Positions 55,726 to 64,000 of a stretch of DNA of 64,000 bases are shown one piece after another. The stretch comes from Ectopseudomonas composti (GTDB lineage Bacteria > Pseudomonadota > Gammaproteobacteria > Pseudomonadales > Pseudomonadaceae): positions 62,001 to 126,000 of the forward strand of contig NZ_FOWP01000001.1 of assembly GCF_900115475.1 (NCBI RefSeq). The letters run 5' to 3'. Position 1 is the stretch's first letter; every line of letters starts with the position of its first letter. The notes under the pieces were generated by a model that was not told the DNA's origin, ran no database searches, and worked only from the letters and a program-made list of their open reading frames with translations. Position numbers and translations under genes: made by a program.

Positions 55726-56733
55726 ATGGTTATCCCAGAGCCGCGTGCAGCCTTGCGCCGTGTCAGCATCCTCGCCACCGATGGCGTCTTTGCCTCTACC
55801 CTGATGCAGGCCAAGGACTTCTTCCATATGGCCGGCATTCGCTATGCCAAGCAGCAAGGTATTGGCCTCGAGCCGCCGTTCGAAATCCACTTGGTCAGCC
55901 CCGATGGACTGCCCGTAAACAGCTTCAGCAAGGTCAAGGTGCCCGTAGACGGTGGCCTAGACACGTGCGACGTCATCATCCTACCGGCCTTCTGGGACGA
56001 CTTCGATGCACTCAGTCGTCGTTATCCCCAGGTGCTGGACTGGCTCAAGCGTCAGCATGCCAGCGGCACGGCGATTTGCGGCGAGGCCAGCGGCGTGTTC
56101 TGGATGGCCGAGGCCGGCCTGCTCGATGGCAAGGAGGCGACCACCTACTGGCGTTTCTTCCGTGAGTTTGCCGAACGCTTCCCCAAGGTCCTGCTCAATC
56201 AGGACAAACACCTGTCCGATGCCGACAACCTGTACTGCGCAGGCGGCGTCACCTCGGCCTGCGACCTCTACATCTATCTGATCGAGCGTTACTGCGGCGC
56301 CGGTGTAGCCCAGGGCGTGGCGCGCGACATTCTCTACGAGGTGCAGCGTAGCTACACGCCTGGGCGCATCGGGTTCGGCGGGCAGAAGCTGCACCAGGAC
56401 GTCACCGTGCTGCAGATCCAGCACTGGCTGGAAGAACATTACGCCGACAAATTTCGCTTCGAGGACGTGGCCCGCGAGCACGGCATGAGCATCCGCAACT
56501 TCATGCGCCGCTTTCAGGGCGCCACCGGCGACAAGCCGCTGCACTACCTGCAGCGTCTGCGCATCGAAACGGCCAAGAGCCTGCTCTCCTCGACCCGCAA
56601 GAGCATCAAGACCATCAGCTACGAAGTGGGCTACGACGACGCCAGTTTCTTCGCTCGTCTGTTTCGTCAGCACACCGAGCTGTCGCCGAACCAGTACCGC
56701 CGCCAGTTCCAGCAGAAAGACACGCAAGCCTGA
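55726..56733 (+). CDS. GlxA-type AraC-family transcriptional regulator
   Basis: 335 residues: an N-terminal DJ-1/PfpI-like domain (about 12-190; TAICGEASGVFWMAEAGLLD, with Cys at the elbow position) and a C-terminal AraC double helix-turn-helix (about 230-330; KTISYEVGYDDASFFARLFR). Family members sense small molecules and activate nearby catabolic genes, for example for choline or carnitine breakdown. The ATG at 55726 has no strong ribosome site. Shares a 144-base divergent gap with the acyl-CoA dehydrogenase gene. Confidence 0.9.
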   Translation: MVIPEPRAALRRVSILATDGVFASTLMQAKDFFHMAGIRYAKQQGIGLEPPFEIHLVSPDGLPVNSFSKVKVPVDGGLDTCDVIILPAFWDDFDALSRRYPQVLDWLKRQHASGTAICGEASGVFWMAEAGLLDGKEATTYWRFFREFAERFPKVLLNQDKHLSDADNLYCAGGVTSACDLYIYLIERYCGAGVAQGVARDILYEVQRSYTPGRIGFGGQKLHQDVTVLQIQHWLEEHYADKFRFEDVAREHGMSIRNFMRRFQGATGDKPLHYLQRLRIETAKSLLSSTRKSIKTISYEVGYDDASFFARLFRQHTELSPNQYRRQFQQKDTQA

Positions 56734-56866
56734 GCCGCCATCCCGGCTGGCCACGTCGAGATAGGGTGAGCGCCCGGCAAATGGCCAGCCCACCCTTGGT
56801 TAGGTTGGCGCCTTGCGGCAGCGCCCTATGATCGGTGGTGAACATAACAACAATAGGTTCACCACC

Positions 56867-57829
56867 ATGCGCCGCCTCTTGATTGCCCTGCTTGCCACCT
56901 GCAGCCTCGGCGCTGCCGCCGCCGACAACTGGAAACCCTTCCCGCTCGACCAGAGCGCCTATGACTACAGCGGCGACAAGCTGCGCCAGGCCTGGCCGCA
57001 ACTGACCCGCGGCTTCGGCGATTACCCCTTCCCCGATGCTGACTGGGTGGTGACCATGGCTACCCGCCACCCGCAAGCGCTGGAGAAAACCGTCGCAGCC
57101 GGCACCGGCTTTACCGGTAAGCCGGAAGAAGCCGAGCTCTACGCGCAGAAGCTGCAGGAGGTCTGGCGCCTGATGTTTCGCGGCGACTTTGCCCAGGCCA
57201 AGGAACAGGGGCTGGCCCTCGGCGTCGGCGGTCAGGTTCCGGCGATGTTCGCCCAGGTGATCTACGCCATGTTCCTGGTGCCCGATCAAACGGAGAAACA
57301 TCGGCTGCTCGAAGAAGTGATCGCCTATACCGACGAAGCCGGCGAACTGGTCCAGGCGGACACCGTCGCGCAGTTCGGCCGCGTCTATGCCAAGGCGCGC
57401 CTGGGCGAGGAATTGTCGGTACCGGTGGTACTCAAGCGCGGCTACACCTCGCAGATCCCCGAGGAACTCAAGGCGCTGCTCGCCAAGCAGCCGCAGCAGC
57501 CGTTCGCCCTGGCGCTCTACGGCGGCTATGAAGCCGGGGTGATCCGCAAGGTCGGCAAGCTGGTCGGCAAGATGACCTACGGCGTCAGTACGGACAACAT
57601 GGAGCGGTACTTCCAGCGCAGCTTCCAGGCCCTTGACGATCTGCCCATTGGCCACTACGAGTATGCCAACGCGCTGACCTATGTGTATGGCGACGATGAA
57701 GAAGACAAGGTCATCGAACACCTCAAACGCGCCGTGGCGATCAAACCGATCAACGCCATGGAGGCACTGGAAGTGGCGCACGCGCAGAAGATGCTCACGC
57801 AGTACCAGCAGAAGCTGGCGAAAAACTGA
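56867..57829 (+). CDS. Exported protein of unknown function
   Basis: 320 residues from ATG 56867, which begins a clear signal peptide (MRRLLIALLATCSLGAAAAD, cleavage after AAA). I do not recognise a domain. The mature part is mostly helical by composition, with repeated Ala/Leu/Glu stretches such as GDFAQAKEQGLALGVGG and YAKARLGEEL and EDKVIEHLKRAVAIKP, a pattern that recalls tetratricopeptide-like repeats. It lies where P. aeruginosa has PA4437. A repeat and terminator follow. No known operon partner. Confidence 0.8.
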   Translation: MRRLLIALLATCSLGAAAADNWKPFPLDQSAYDYSGDKLRQAWPQLTRGFGDYPFPDADWVVTMATRHPQALEKTVAAGTGFTGKPEEAELYAQKLQEVWRLMFRGDFAQAKEQGLALGVGGQVPAMFAQVIYAMFLVPDQTEKHRLLEEVIAYTDEAGELVQADTVAQFGRVYAKARLGEELSVPVVLKRGYTSQIPEELKALLAKQPQQPFALALYGGYEAGVIRKVGKLVGKMTYGVSTDNMERYFQRSFQALDDLPIGHYEYANALTYVYGDDEEDKVIEHLKRAVAIKPINAMEALEVAHAQKMLTQYQQKLAKN

Positions 57830-57839
57830 AAGACCGACC

Positions 57840-57908
57840 GTAGAGTGCGCCGCGCGCACAGAACAAGCCAGAAACATCCAGGGCTTTGGTGCACATGGCG
57901 CACCCTGC
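57840..57908. repeat. TAGGGTGCGCC-type palindromic repeat, copy 3
   Basis: Left arm TAGAGTGCGCCGCGCGCAC, right arm GGTGCACATGGCGCACCCT, with about 30 bases between. Same family as 4299-4362 and 17719-17738. Confidence 0.7.
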
Positions 57909-57917
57909 CCGCCCAAT

Positions 57918-57949
57918 GAAAAAGGCGACCTTGTGGGTCGCCTTTTTCA
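57918..57949. terminator. Terminator between the exported-protein gene and zapE
   Basis: GAAAAAGGCGACC/GGTCGCCTTTTTC, T-rich on both strands for the convergent pair. Confidence 0.85.
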
Positions 57950-57961
57950 TATCGCTTTCCG

Positions 57962-59056
57962 TCAGGGCCGGTGTGGGCGCGAGAGGAATTCGTGCGATTG
58001 CATTTCCAGCAGACGGCTCAGCGTACGCTGGAACTCGAAGCTCAGGCGGCCGCCGGTGTAGAGATCCTTGAGCTCCACTTCGGCAGAGATGATCAGCTTG
58101 ACGTTGCGGTCGTAGAACTCGTCCACCAGGTTGATGAAGCGTCGCGCCATGTCGTCCTTGGCCACGCTCATCTGCTCGACATTGGCCAGGATCACTGCAT
58201 GGAAAATCTTGCCCAGTTCGATGTAATCGTTCTGGCTGCGCGGGCCGTCGCACAGCTCGCGAAACTCGAACCAGGCCACGTCCTCGCAGACCCGCACGGC
58301 GTTGATCGCGCGGTTCTCGATCATCAGCGCCTCGTTCTCCACCATATGGGTGCAGTCCGGCAGCAGGCTGCGGAAGCTGGTCAGCAGACTCTCCTCGGCA
58401 GCCGGGCCGAGTGGGAAGTGGAACAACTCGGCCTGCTCCAGCGCGCGCAGGCGGTAGTCGACGCCGCTGTCGACGTTGACGATGTCGGTGTGCTGCTTGA
58501 GCAAGGCGATGGCTGGCAGGAAGCGGGCGCGCTGCAGGCCATCCTTGTACAGACCGTCCGGCACGATGTTGGAGGTCGCGACCAGCGATACGCCGTTCTT
58601 GAACAGCTCCTCCATCAGCGTGGCGAGGATCATCGCGTCAGTGATGTCGCTGACGAAGAACTCGTCGAAGCAGATCACCCGCGCCTCGTCGGCGAAACGC
58701 TTGCCAATGATGGTCAGCGGATTCTTCTCGCCCTTGAGGGTCTTCATCTCCTCGTGCACGCGCTTCATGAAGCGGTGGAAGTGGGTGCGCACTTTCTGCT
58801 CGAACGGCAGTGCATCGAAGAAGGTGTCGACCAGGTAGGTCTTGCCACGGCCGACGCCGCCCCAGAAATACAGGCCCTTGACCGGCCCCTGCGGCTTCTT
58901 GCCGAACAGCTTGCCCATCAACCCAGATTTGCCCTGATCGCGCGCGACCAGATCGTCGTACAGACGCTGCAGGTGGCGGACGGCATTTTCCTGGGCCGCA
59001 TCATGGAAGAAGTCGGGCCGCTTGAGGTCGGCCTGATAACGCTCTAAGGGGGTCAT
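57962..59056 (-). CDS. zapE: Cell division ATPase ZapE (AFG1/YhcM family)
   Basis: 364 residues. Walker A FWGGVGRGKTYLVDTFFDAL, Walker B VICFDEFFVSDITDAMI, sensor region LVATSNIVPDGLYKDGLQR, and arginine-rich C-terminal part. In E. coli ZapE is Z-ring associated and needed under stress. ATG at 59056. Downstream of trpS with a terminator between. Confidence 0.94.
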   Translation of the reverse strand: MTPLERYQADLKRPDFFHDAAQENAVRHLQRLYDDLVARDQGKSGLMGKLFGKKPQGPVKGLYFWGGVGRGKTYLVDTFFDALPFEQKVRTHFHRFMKRVHEEMKTLKGEKNPLTIIGKRFADEARVICFDEFFVSDITDAMILATLMEELFKNGVSLVATSNIVPDGLYKDGLQRARFLPAIALLKQHTDIVNVDSGVDYRLRALEQAELFHFPLGPAAEESLLTSFRSLLPDCTHMVENEALMIENRAINAVRVCEDVAWFEFRELCDGPRSQNDYIELGKIFHAVILANVEQMSVAKDDMARRFINLVDEFYDRNVKLIISAEVELKDLYTGGRLSFEFQRTLSRLLEMQSHEFLSRPHRP

Positions 59057-59076
59057 GATTCGTTAGCCGGGCAAGT

Positions 59077-59111
59077 AAAAACGGGGGCGTCACTTTAGCG
59101 ACGCCCCCGTT
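59077..59111 (-). terminator. Terminator of trpS
   Basis: 11-bp stem ACGGGGGCGTC/GACGCCCCCGT with minus-strand TTTTTAC. Confidence 0.85.
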
Positions 59112-59128
59112 GCTTGGCAATCATGGCC

Positions 59129-59185
59129 GTAGCCCGGATGCAATCCGGGGGAATACTGGCGATGCTCGCCAGGATTACATCCAGG
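59129..59185. repeat. GTAGCCCGGAT-type palindromic repeat
   Basis: CCCGGAT-GCA-ATCCGGG hairpin followed by a second part with TGGCGATGCTCGCCA; resembles the common Pseudomonas intergenic element beginning GTAGCCCGGAT. One copy in this window. Confidence 0.55.
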
Positions 59186-59190
59186 CCACT

Positions 59191-60537
59191 TTATTCCTGC
59201 GGTGCCAGCGCTTCACGCAAGCGAGCGATAGCGGCTTCCAGCGCCTGGCCGTCAGCGAACTCGGGGCTGCTGGCCACGCTTTCGCCATCGATCCAGATCG
59301 AGAAGGTCAGGCCTTCGGCGCGCACATCCAGCGCTTCGCCGGATTGCAGGCGCTTGTTGGCCATACCGGCCGACTTGCCATCGGCAAAGGATTTCGACAG
59401 CAGCAGTTGCTCGCCATCGGCATCCAGCAGACGGAAGCGGAAGCTGCCGTCGTCATCGCGGAAACTGACGAAGCGCGCGCTCTTGGTGGCTTTCTTCTTC
59501 TCGCCAGCGGCAACCTGCACCTGCTCGCGGAACGAACGCAGACCAACCGCCTCGCGCAGCTCGCCGAGGAACGGCGTGGCGATCTTACGTGCCTTGGCCG
59601 CGCCAGCGAGGAGGATGTCTTCCAGATCGGCCGGCCTGGCGATCAATGCGTTGTAACGCTCGCGCGCCTCGCCCAGGGTGTCTTCGAGCAGTTGGTACAG
59701 GCGATTCTTCGCCTCGCCCCAGGCCAGGCCACCTTCCAGCTCGGCGCGGAACTCGGCCTGCTGCGCGTGGCTGGCAAAGGCCTGGTACAGGGTGAACAGG
59801 TGCGAGCCTTCGGCATCCTTGGGTTCACCCGGCAGCTTGGAGTCGGTGACGATGCGCGCCACGGCCTCCTTGAGCTGCTTGGCGCTGCCGAACAGCGGGA
59901 TGGTGTTGTCGTAGCTCTTGCTCATCTTGCGCCCGTCGAGGCCGGGCAGCGTGGCCACTTCTTCCTCGATCACCACCTCGGGCAGGACGAACAGGTCCTT
60001 GCCCTTGCCGAACAGGTGGTTGAAGCGCTGACCGATGTCGCGGGCCATCTCCACGTGTTGGATCTGGTCGCGACCGACCGGCACCTTCTGCGCGTTGAAC
60101 ATCAGGATGTCCGCTGCCATCAGCACCGGGTAGCTGAACAGGCCCATGGTCACACCGGCATCCGGGTCTTCACCGGCTTCGACGTTCTTGTCCACCGAGG
60201 CCTTGTAGGCGTGGGCGCGGTTGAGCAAGCCCTTGCCGGCAACGCAGGTGAGCAACCAGCACAGCTCGGGAATTTCAGGAATGTCGGACTGGCGGTAGAA
60301 AGTCGCCTTGTCAGTATCCAGGCCCAGCGCCAGCCAGGTGGCCGCGATTTCCAGGCGTGAACGCTGGATGCGTACTGGGTCATCGCACTTGATCAGCGCG
60401 TGGTAGTCGGCGAGAAAATAGAACGAGTCCATCTGCGGGTCGCGGCTGGCGACGATGGCTGGACGGATAGCGCCGGCGTAGTTGCCCAGGTGCGGCGTGC
60501 CGGTGGTGGTGATACCGGTAAGGATACGGGTGGTCAT
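59191..60537 (-). CDS. trpS: Tryptophan--tRNA ligase, long form with C-terminal repeat domain
   Basis: 448 residues from ATG 60537 ([20 protein letters not shown]). Class I synthetase motifs: TPHLGN (HIGH-like) and [10 protein letters not shown] (KMSKS). Standard bacterial TrpS is about 330-350 residues; here about 95 residues are added at the C-terminus (353-448). They form two weakly similar units, [19 protein letters not shown] and [18 protein letters not shown], each followed by ADG and an Ala-rich helix, which recalls DUF1508 (YegP) repeats. I recall P. aeruginosa TrpS having the same length, so it is genus-typical. Confidence 0.95.
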   Translation of the reverse strand: MTTRILTGITTTGTPHLGNYAGAIRPAIVASRDPQMDSFYFLADYHALIKCDDPVRIQRSRLEIAATWLALGLDTDKATFYRQSDIPEIPELCWLLTCVAGKGLLNRAHAYKASVDKNVEAGEDPDAGVTMGLFSYPVLMAADILMFNAQKVPVGRDQIQHVEMARDIGQRFNHLFGKGKDLFVLPEVVIEEEVATLPGLDGRKMSKSYDNTIPLFGSAKQLKEAVARIVTDSKLPGEPKDAEGSHLFTLYQAFASHAQQAEFRAELEGGLAWGEAKNRLYQLLEDTLGEARERYNALIARPADLEDILLAGAAKARKIATPFLGELREAVGLRSFREQVQVAAGEKKKATKSARFVSFRDDDGSFRFRLLDADGEQLLLSKSFADGKSAGMANKRLQSGEALDVRAEGLTFSIWIDGESVASSPEFADGQALEAAIARLREALAPQE

Positions 60538-60585
60538 GATCGGATTCGCTTGTCTTGCTGCAATGACGTGGCAGGGCTTCACTTG

Positions 60586-60656
60586 CCGTCACTCCCGCGA
60601 AGGCGGGAGCCTAGGTGCTGCGGCCCTCTGGGTGCCCGCCTGCGCGGGAATGACGG
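60586..60656. repeat. Long inverted repeat of the CGTCACTCCCGCG type
   Basis: Arms 60586-60607 and 60635-60656 pair at 20 of 22 positions; contains CCCGCGAAGGCGGGA. Lies in the trpS upstream gap, next to the end of the hydrolase gene. A widespread proteobacterial repeat family. Confidence 0.8.
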
Positions 60657-60657
60657 T

Positions 60658-61290
60658 TTATAGACGTGGCAGAAGGATGTCCTTCAGATCGGTCAGCTTG
60701 CCGTGAAAAAAGTGACCGCATTCTGCCACTTTCAGCAGCTCGTGGGCACGCCCGAGATTGGCCGACCAGTCGTACACGGTCTGCGGCTCGACCACTTCGT
60801 CTGCGTCGGGTTGGATCACCACCAGCGGGCACTGGCTGGCCGGCGGCGTCTCGGCAGTCAGGCGATGCACCGCTGGCGCCACCATGAATAGCTTGCTCGG
60901 TACCTGGCCCTGCGCTTCCAGGCGTGCTCCCAGCGCGGCGGCGACGAAACCGCCGAAGGAAAAGCCCAGCAGCGTGACGGGCAGGTTCGGGTACTCCTCC
61001 TTGAGCCAGGCAGCAACGGCCTCGGCATCGTCGACCTCGCCGGTGCCCATGTCATGGCTGCCGGCACTGGCGCCGACGCCGCGATAATTGAAACGCAATG
61101 TGTGATAGCCACAGTCACGTGCGGTGCGCTGCAAGGTGCTCACCACCTTGTTGAGCATGGTGCCACCCTGCACCGGGTTGGGATGGCAGACCAGCGCCAC
61201 GCCTCGGGCGTCCGGCACTTCCAGCAGCAGGGCTTCGAGTTGACCCACAGGGCCTTGAATGAAAAGAGGGGTTTCGCGACTGAGCAACAC
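60658..61290 (-). CDS. Alpha/beta hydrolase
   Basis: 210 residues. Nucleophile elbow LLGFSFGGFVAAAL (Ser), acid Asp in IQPDADEVVEP, and His in CGHFFHGKL complete a catalytic triad; HPNPVQGGTMLNKVV near the oxyanion hole is typical of the YfbB/COG2945 group. GTG start at 61290. Upstream of trpS in the same direction. Homologue of PA4440. Substrate unknown. Confidence 0.88.
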   Translation of the reverse strand: MLLSRETPLFIQGPVGQLEALLLEVPDARGVALVCHPNPVQGGTMLNKVVSTLQRTARDCGYHTLRFNYRGVGASAGSHDMGTGEVDDAEAVAAWLKEEYPNLPVTLLGFSFGGFVAAALGARLEAQGQVPSKLFMVAPAVHRLTAETPPASQCPLVVIQPDADEVVEPQTVYDWSANLGRAHELLKVAECGHFFHGKLTDLKDILLPRL

Positions 61291-61408
61291 TGAACTCCGT
61301 GACCCCGCAACGGGTCGACTCGTCTAGCAAACTGCCTGCGAGGTAAACGTATACAGCGCAGGTTCGAGCCGCTAACGTAAAGCAAAGCCGTTTTGAGAGG
61401 AAGGACTC

Positions 61409-61840
61409 GTGGAACAGACCGTTACAGCCTGGTTGATACCCGCACTGACCCTGGTGGTCGGCATCGCCGTGGGCTTTCTGCTCGCCCGCCTGGCCCCCAA
61501 TGCTGCACCGGGCCGTACGCAGCGGCAGATGGATGAAATGCAGGCACGCTTCGAGGCCTACCAGAGCGAAGTGGTGACCCACTTCAACACCACCGCCAGC
61601 CTGGTGAAGAAACTCACCCAGAGCTATCAGGACGTGCAGGAGCACCTGTCCGACGGCGCCAACCGCCTGGCCCTGGACGAGCTGACCCGTCAGCGTCTAC
61701 TGGCCACCCTGAACAGCACCGAAACCGGCGAGAAGCGCGAACGCCTGACTCCGCCGAAGAACTACGAAATGCCCAAGGACTACGCGCCGAAAAGCGATGG
61801 CCCCGGCATGCTCGACGAGAGCTACGGGCTGAAGAAGTAA
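61409..61840 (+). CDS. zapG: YhcB/ZapG family (DUF1043) inner-membrane protein
   Basis: 143 residues. One N-terminal helix (TAWLIPALTLVVGIAVGFLL) followed by a cytoplasmic coiled coil (about 35-100) and a Pro/Lys-rich tail. E. coli YhcB/ZapG links envelope growth and division. GTG start at 61409 with GAGAGGAAGGA upstream. Homologue of PA4441. Divergent from the hydrolase gene. Confidence 0.88.
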   Translation: MEQTVTAWLIPALTLVVGIAVGFLLARLAPNAAPGRTQRQMDEMQARFEAYQSEVVTHFNTTASLVKKLTQSYQDVQEHLSDGANRLALDELTRQRLLATLNSTETGEKRERLTPPKNYEMPKDYAPKSDGPGMLDESYGLKK

Positions 61841-61859
61841 CCCGCTAGCCAGCAATACC

Positions 61860-61886
61860 GAGCCCCGCGATTGCGGGGCTTTTTAT
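61860..61886 (+). terminator. Terminator of zapG
   Basis: AGCCCCGC/GCGGGGCT hairpin followed by TTTTTATT. Confidence 0.85.
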
Positions 61887-61914
61887 TGGGCGCGGTTGTG
61901 GGCTACGCGGGACG

Positions 61915-61974
61915 GTAGGAGCGAATTCATTCGCGATCATCGTAAGCCCATATCGCGAATGAATTCGCTCCTAC
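61915..61974. repeat. REP-type perfect inverted repeat (GTAGGAGCGAATTCATTCGCGA)
   Basis: Two perfectly complementary 22-base arms (61915-61936, 61953-61974) with a 16-base spacer. This is the common Pseudomonas REP/REPIN pattern (GTAGGAGCGAA...), between convergent genes. Confidence 0.85.
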
Positions 61975-61993
61975 AAAAGACACCCCACAAACG

Positions 61994-62021
61994 AAGAGCC
62001 CCGCTAATAGGCGGGGCTCAT
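61994..62021 (-). terminator. Terminator of cysNC
   Basis: Stem AGCCCCGC/GCGGGGCT with minus-strand CTTCGTTTG; weak T-run. Confidence 0.6.
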
Positions 62022-62039
62022 CATGCTGCATCGCGAGCG

Positions 62040-63935
62040 TTAGATCGCGCCGCGACTGCGCAGCAAGTCCAGCACCGCCTTGACGCCCTCCTCGACCGAC
62101 TGCGTCTGGGTGTCGATCACCAGATCGGCGTTCAGCGGCACGTCGTAGGGGAAGCCGTCGCCCGGGATGTTGTCGCCACCGGCGGCATACAGGCCCTGCG
62201 GATCACGCTCGGCGCAGACCTGCGGCGAGGCCTGGACGTAGACGGTCAGAGCGCGCTCGCTGCCGATCAGTGCCTTGGCCTGCTCACGCCCTTCTGCATC
62301 CGGGGCGACGAAGGCGGCCAGGGCAATCATCCCGGCTTCGTTGAACTGACGCGCCACATGCGCGGCACGGCGCCAGTTCTCGGCGCGGCCTGCGCGATCC
62401 TGCGGCAGCCCCTTGTTGAGATCGTGGCGCAGGTTCTGGCCATCGAGCACGTACACCGCACGGCCCATGTCGAACAGCTTGCGCTCCACGGCATAGGCCA
62501 GGGTGCTCTTGCCGGCGCCGGACAGGCCGCTGAACAGCACGGTGGCTGGCTGCTGGCCAAAGCGCGAAGCACGCTCCTCGGTCGATACGTGCGCCAGACG
62601 GCCATGCTGACCGCCGCCATGGGCGACAGGATCGGCGATGATCATGCCAGCACCGACGGTGCCGTTGGTCAGGCGGTCGACGATGATGAAAGCGCCAGTG
62701 GTGCGGTTGTATTCGTAACCATCCAGGGCGATCGGCGCATCCAATGCGACCTTGACCCGGCCGATCTCGTTGAGCTTCAGCTCGCTGGCTGCGCCCTGCT
62801 CCAGGGTGTTCACATCAACGCGATGGACGATGCTTGGGATCGAGCCGGGCACGTAGCTAGTGGCGCGTTTGATGTCGTATTTCTTGCCCGGCAGCATCGG
62901 CTCTTCGCCCATCCACACCAGCATGGCCTCGAAGCTGTCGGTAACCTGCGGACGGTTGTCGGCATGCACCAGCATGTCGCCGCGCGACACGTCGATCTCG
63001 TCTTCCAGGGTCAGGGTGATTGCCTGGCCCGGGCCTGCCTGTTCCAGCTCACCTTCGAAGGTGACGATGGATTTGACCCGACTGCTCTTGCCCGACGGCA
63101 AGGCCAGCACTTCGTCGCCCTTGCGCACGATGCCGCTGGCCAGGGTGCCGGCGAAGCCACGGAAGTTCAGGTTCGGGCGGTTGACGTACTGCACCGGGAA
63201 GCGCAGGTCGTCGAAATTGCGGTCGCCCGCGACTTCGACGGTCTCGAGAATTTCCATCAGCGACTGGCCGGTGTACCAGGGCGAGCGCTCGGACTTGTTG
63301 ACCACGTTGTCGCCCTTGAGCGCCGACATCGGCACGAACTCCAGGGTGGTCGGACGCAGGTTGATCTTCTCGGCGAAGGCCAGGTAGTCGGCCTTGATCT
63401 GCTCGAAGACGCCCTGATCGAAGTCCTTCAGGTCCATCTTGTTGACGGCGACGACGATGTGCTTGATGCCCAGCAGGGACGCGATGAAGCTGTGGCGTCT
63501 GGTCTGGGTCTGCACGCCATAGCGGGCGTCGATCAGGATGATCGCCAGGTCGCAAGTGGACGCACCAGTGGCCATGTTGCGCGTGTACTGCTCATGGCCG
63601 GGGGTGTCGGCGATGATGAACTTGCGCTTGGCAGTGGAGAAGTAGCGGTAGGCCACGTCGATGGTGATGCCCTGCTCGCGCTCGGCCTGCAGGCCGTCGA
63701 CCAGCAGTGCCAGGTCGATGTCATCGCCGGTGGTGCCGACCTTCTTCGAATCCTTGGTGATGGCTTCCAGATGATCTTCGTAGATCATCTTGGAGTCGTG
63801 CAGCAGGCGGCCGATCAGCGTGCTCTTGCCGTCGTCGACGTTGCCGCAGGTAAGAAAGCGCAGCAGTTCCTTGCGCTCATGCTGGGCCAGGTACGCGAGA
63901 ATGTCCTGGCTGATCAAATCGGATTGGTGACTCAT
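62040..63935 (-). CDS. cysN: Bifunctional sulfate adenylyltransferase subunit 1 / adenylylsulfate kinase
   Basis: 631-residue CysN-CysC fusion of sulfate assimilation. The N-terminal GTPase (about 25-240) has [36 protein letters not shown] and NKMD; with CysD it makes APS from sulfate and ATP. The C-terminal APS kinase (about 460-631) has [15 protein letters not shown] and FVAPDAEGR; it makes PAPS. Both active sites look intact. The ATG at 63935 is 12 bases after the cysD stop. Homologue of PA4442. Confidence 0.97.
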   Translation of the reverse strand: MSHQSDLISQDILAYLAQHERKELLRFLTCGNVDDGKSTLIGRLLHDSKMIYEDHLEAITKDSKKVGTTGDDIDLALLVDGLQAEREQGITIDVAYRYFSTAKRKFIIADTPGHEQYTRNMATGASTCDLAIILIDARYGVQTQTRRHSFIASLLGIKHIVVAVNKMDLKDFDQGVFEQIKADYLAFAEKINLRPTTLEFVPMSALKGDNVVNKSERSPWYTGQSLMEILETVEVAGDRNFDDLRFPVQYVNRPNLNFRGFAGTLASGIVRKGDEVLALPSGKSSRVKSIVTFEGELEQAGPGQAITLTLEDEIDVSRGDMLVHADNRPQVTDSFEAMLVWMGEEPMLPGKKYDIKRATSYVPGSIPSIVHRVDVNTLEQGAASELKLNEIGRVKVALDAPIALDGYEYNRTTGAFIIVDRLTNGTVGAGMIIADPVAHGGGQHGRLAHVSTEERASRFGQQPATVLFSGLSGAGKSTLAYAVERKLFDMGRAVYVLDGQNLRHDLNKGLPQDRAGRAENWRRAAHVARQFNEAGMIALAAFVAPDAEGREQAKALIGSERALTVYVQASPQVCAERDPQGLYAAGGDNIPGDGFPYDVPLNADLVIDTQTQSVEEGVKAVLDLLRSRGAI

Positions 63936-63947
63936 CGTGCGCGATCC

Positions 63948-64000
63948 TCAGAAATAGCCCTGACGTTTCTTCTCTTCCATCGAACCGGCCTGGTCGTGGT
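63948..64000 (-). CDS. cysD: Sulfate adenylyltransferase subunit 2 (CysD), C-terminal end only
   Basis: The minus strand from the window edge reads DQAGSMEEKKRQGYF then stop (TGA at 63950-63948), matching the conserved end of CysD. Only 17 codons are inside the window. Directly upstream of cysN, the standard operon order. Confidence 0.85.
   Translation of the reverse strand, partial: HDQAGSMEEKKRQGYF

Noticed and set aside
54442-55890. Extended 482-residue form of the acyl-CoA dehydrogenase
   Set aside because: The first 103 residues have no family similarity and cross the divergent promoter region and the regulator's start.

Overview
The window is a gene-dense, high-GC piece of chromosome from a gammaproteobacterium of the Pseudomonas type. 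The gene content and order from about 9.7 kb to the end match, as I recall it, the P. aeruginosa PAO1 block PA4393-PA4443. The intergenic palindromic repeats and several family variants (84-residue duplication in AmpG, long TrpS, short BON lipoprotein operon) fit the genus; a member of the P. mendocina/oleovorans group is my guess, not something I can prove. I see no tRNA, insertion sequence, prophage, integrase or CRISPR array. It is almost entirely core genome.

Layout. 0-2.4 kb: the truncated murJ (lipid II flippase), divergent rpsT, and a small PA4642-family gene. 2.5-9.7 kb: a mosaic of a SulP/DauA transporter, hpt, upp-uraA (pyrimidine salvage), two tandem DUF481 envelope proteins, and an alkyltransferase-like repair protein. 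9.7-20.7 kb: ampG, mscS, yajQ, a response regulator with a dead GGDEF domain, a ketopantoate reductase, a sensor kinase, a PduO-type cobalamin adenosyltransferase, a Nudix/ThiE-like fusion, a GST and argJ. 20.8-25.3 kb: secA, an M23 peptidase and divergent dciA.

25.4-43.3 kb: the complete dcw cell-wall and division cluster on the minus strand, read mraZ-rsmH-ftsL-ftsI-murE-murF-mraY-murD-ftsW-murG-murC-ddlB-ftsQ-ftsA-ftsZ-lpxC, nearly all joined by overlaps of 1-11 bases. A sigma70 promoter and in-phase MraZ boxes precede it. Then come rnpB and rsmI; divergent from rsmI is lpoA-yraN-gmhA/diaA-dolP. Convergent to that operon are sspB-sspA, the cytochrome bc1 operon petA-petB-petC, and rplM-rpsI.

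53.3-64 kb: an aldo/keto reductase, an acyl-CoA dehydrogenase divergent from a GlxA-type AraC regulator, an unrecognised exported protein, zapE, trpS with a C-terminal repeat domain, an alpha/beta hydrolase, a YhcB/ZapG protein, and cysN-cysC with the end of cysD.

I found no convincing new multi-gene system. The most interesting items are the tandem duplication inside AmpG, the DUF1508-like repeats on TrpS, a two-copy palindromic element with paired stem changes and GGA-containing loops, the MraZ operator geometry, and the junctions between otherwise conserved blocks.
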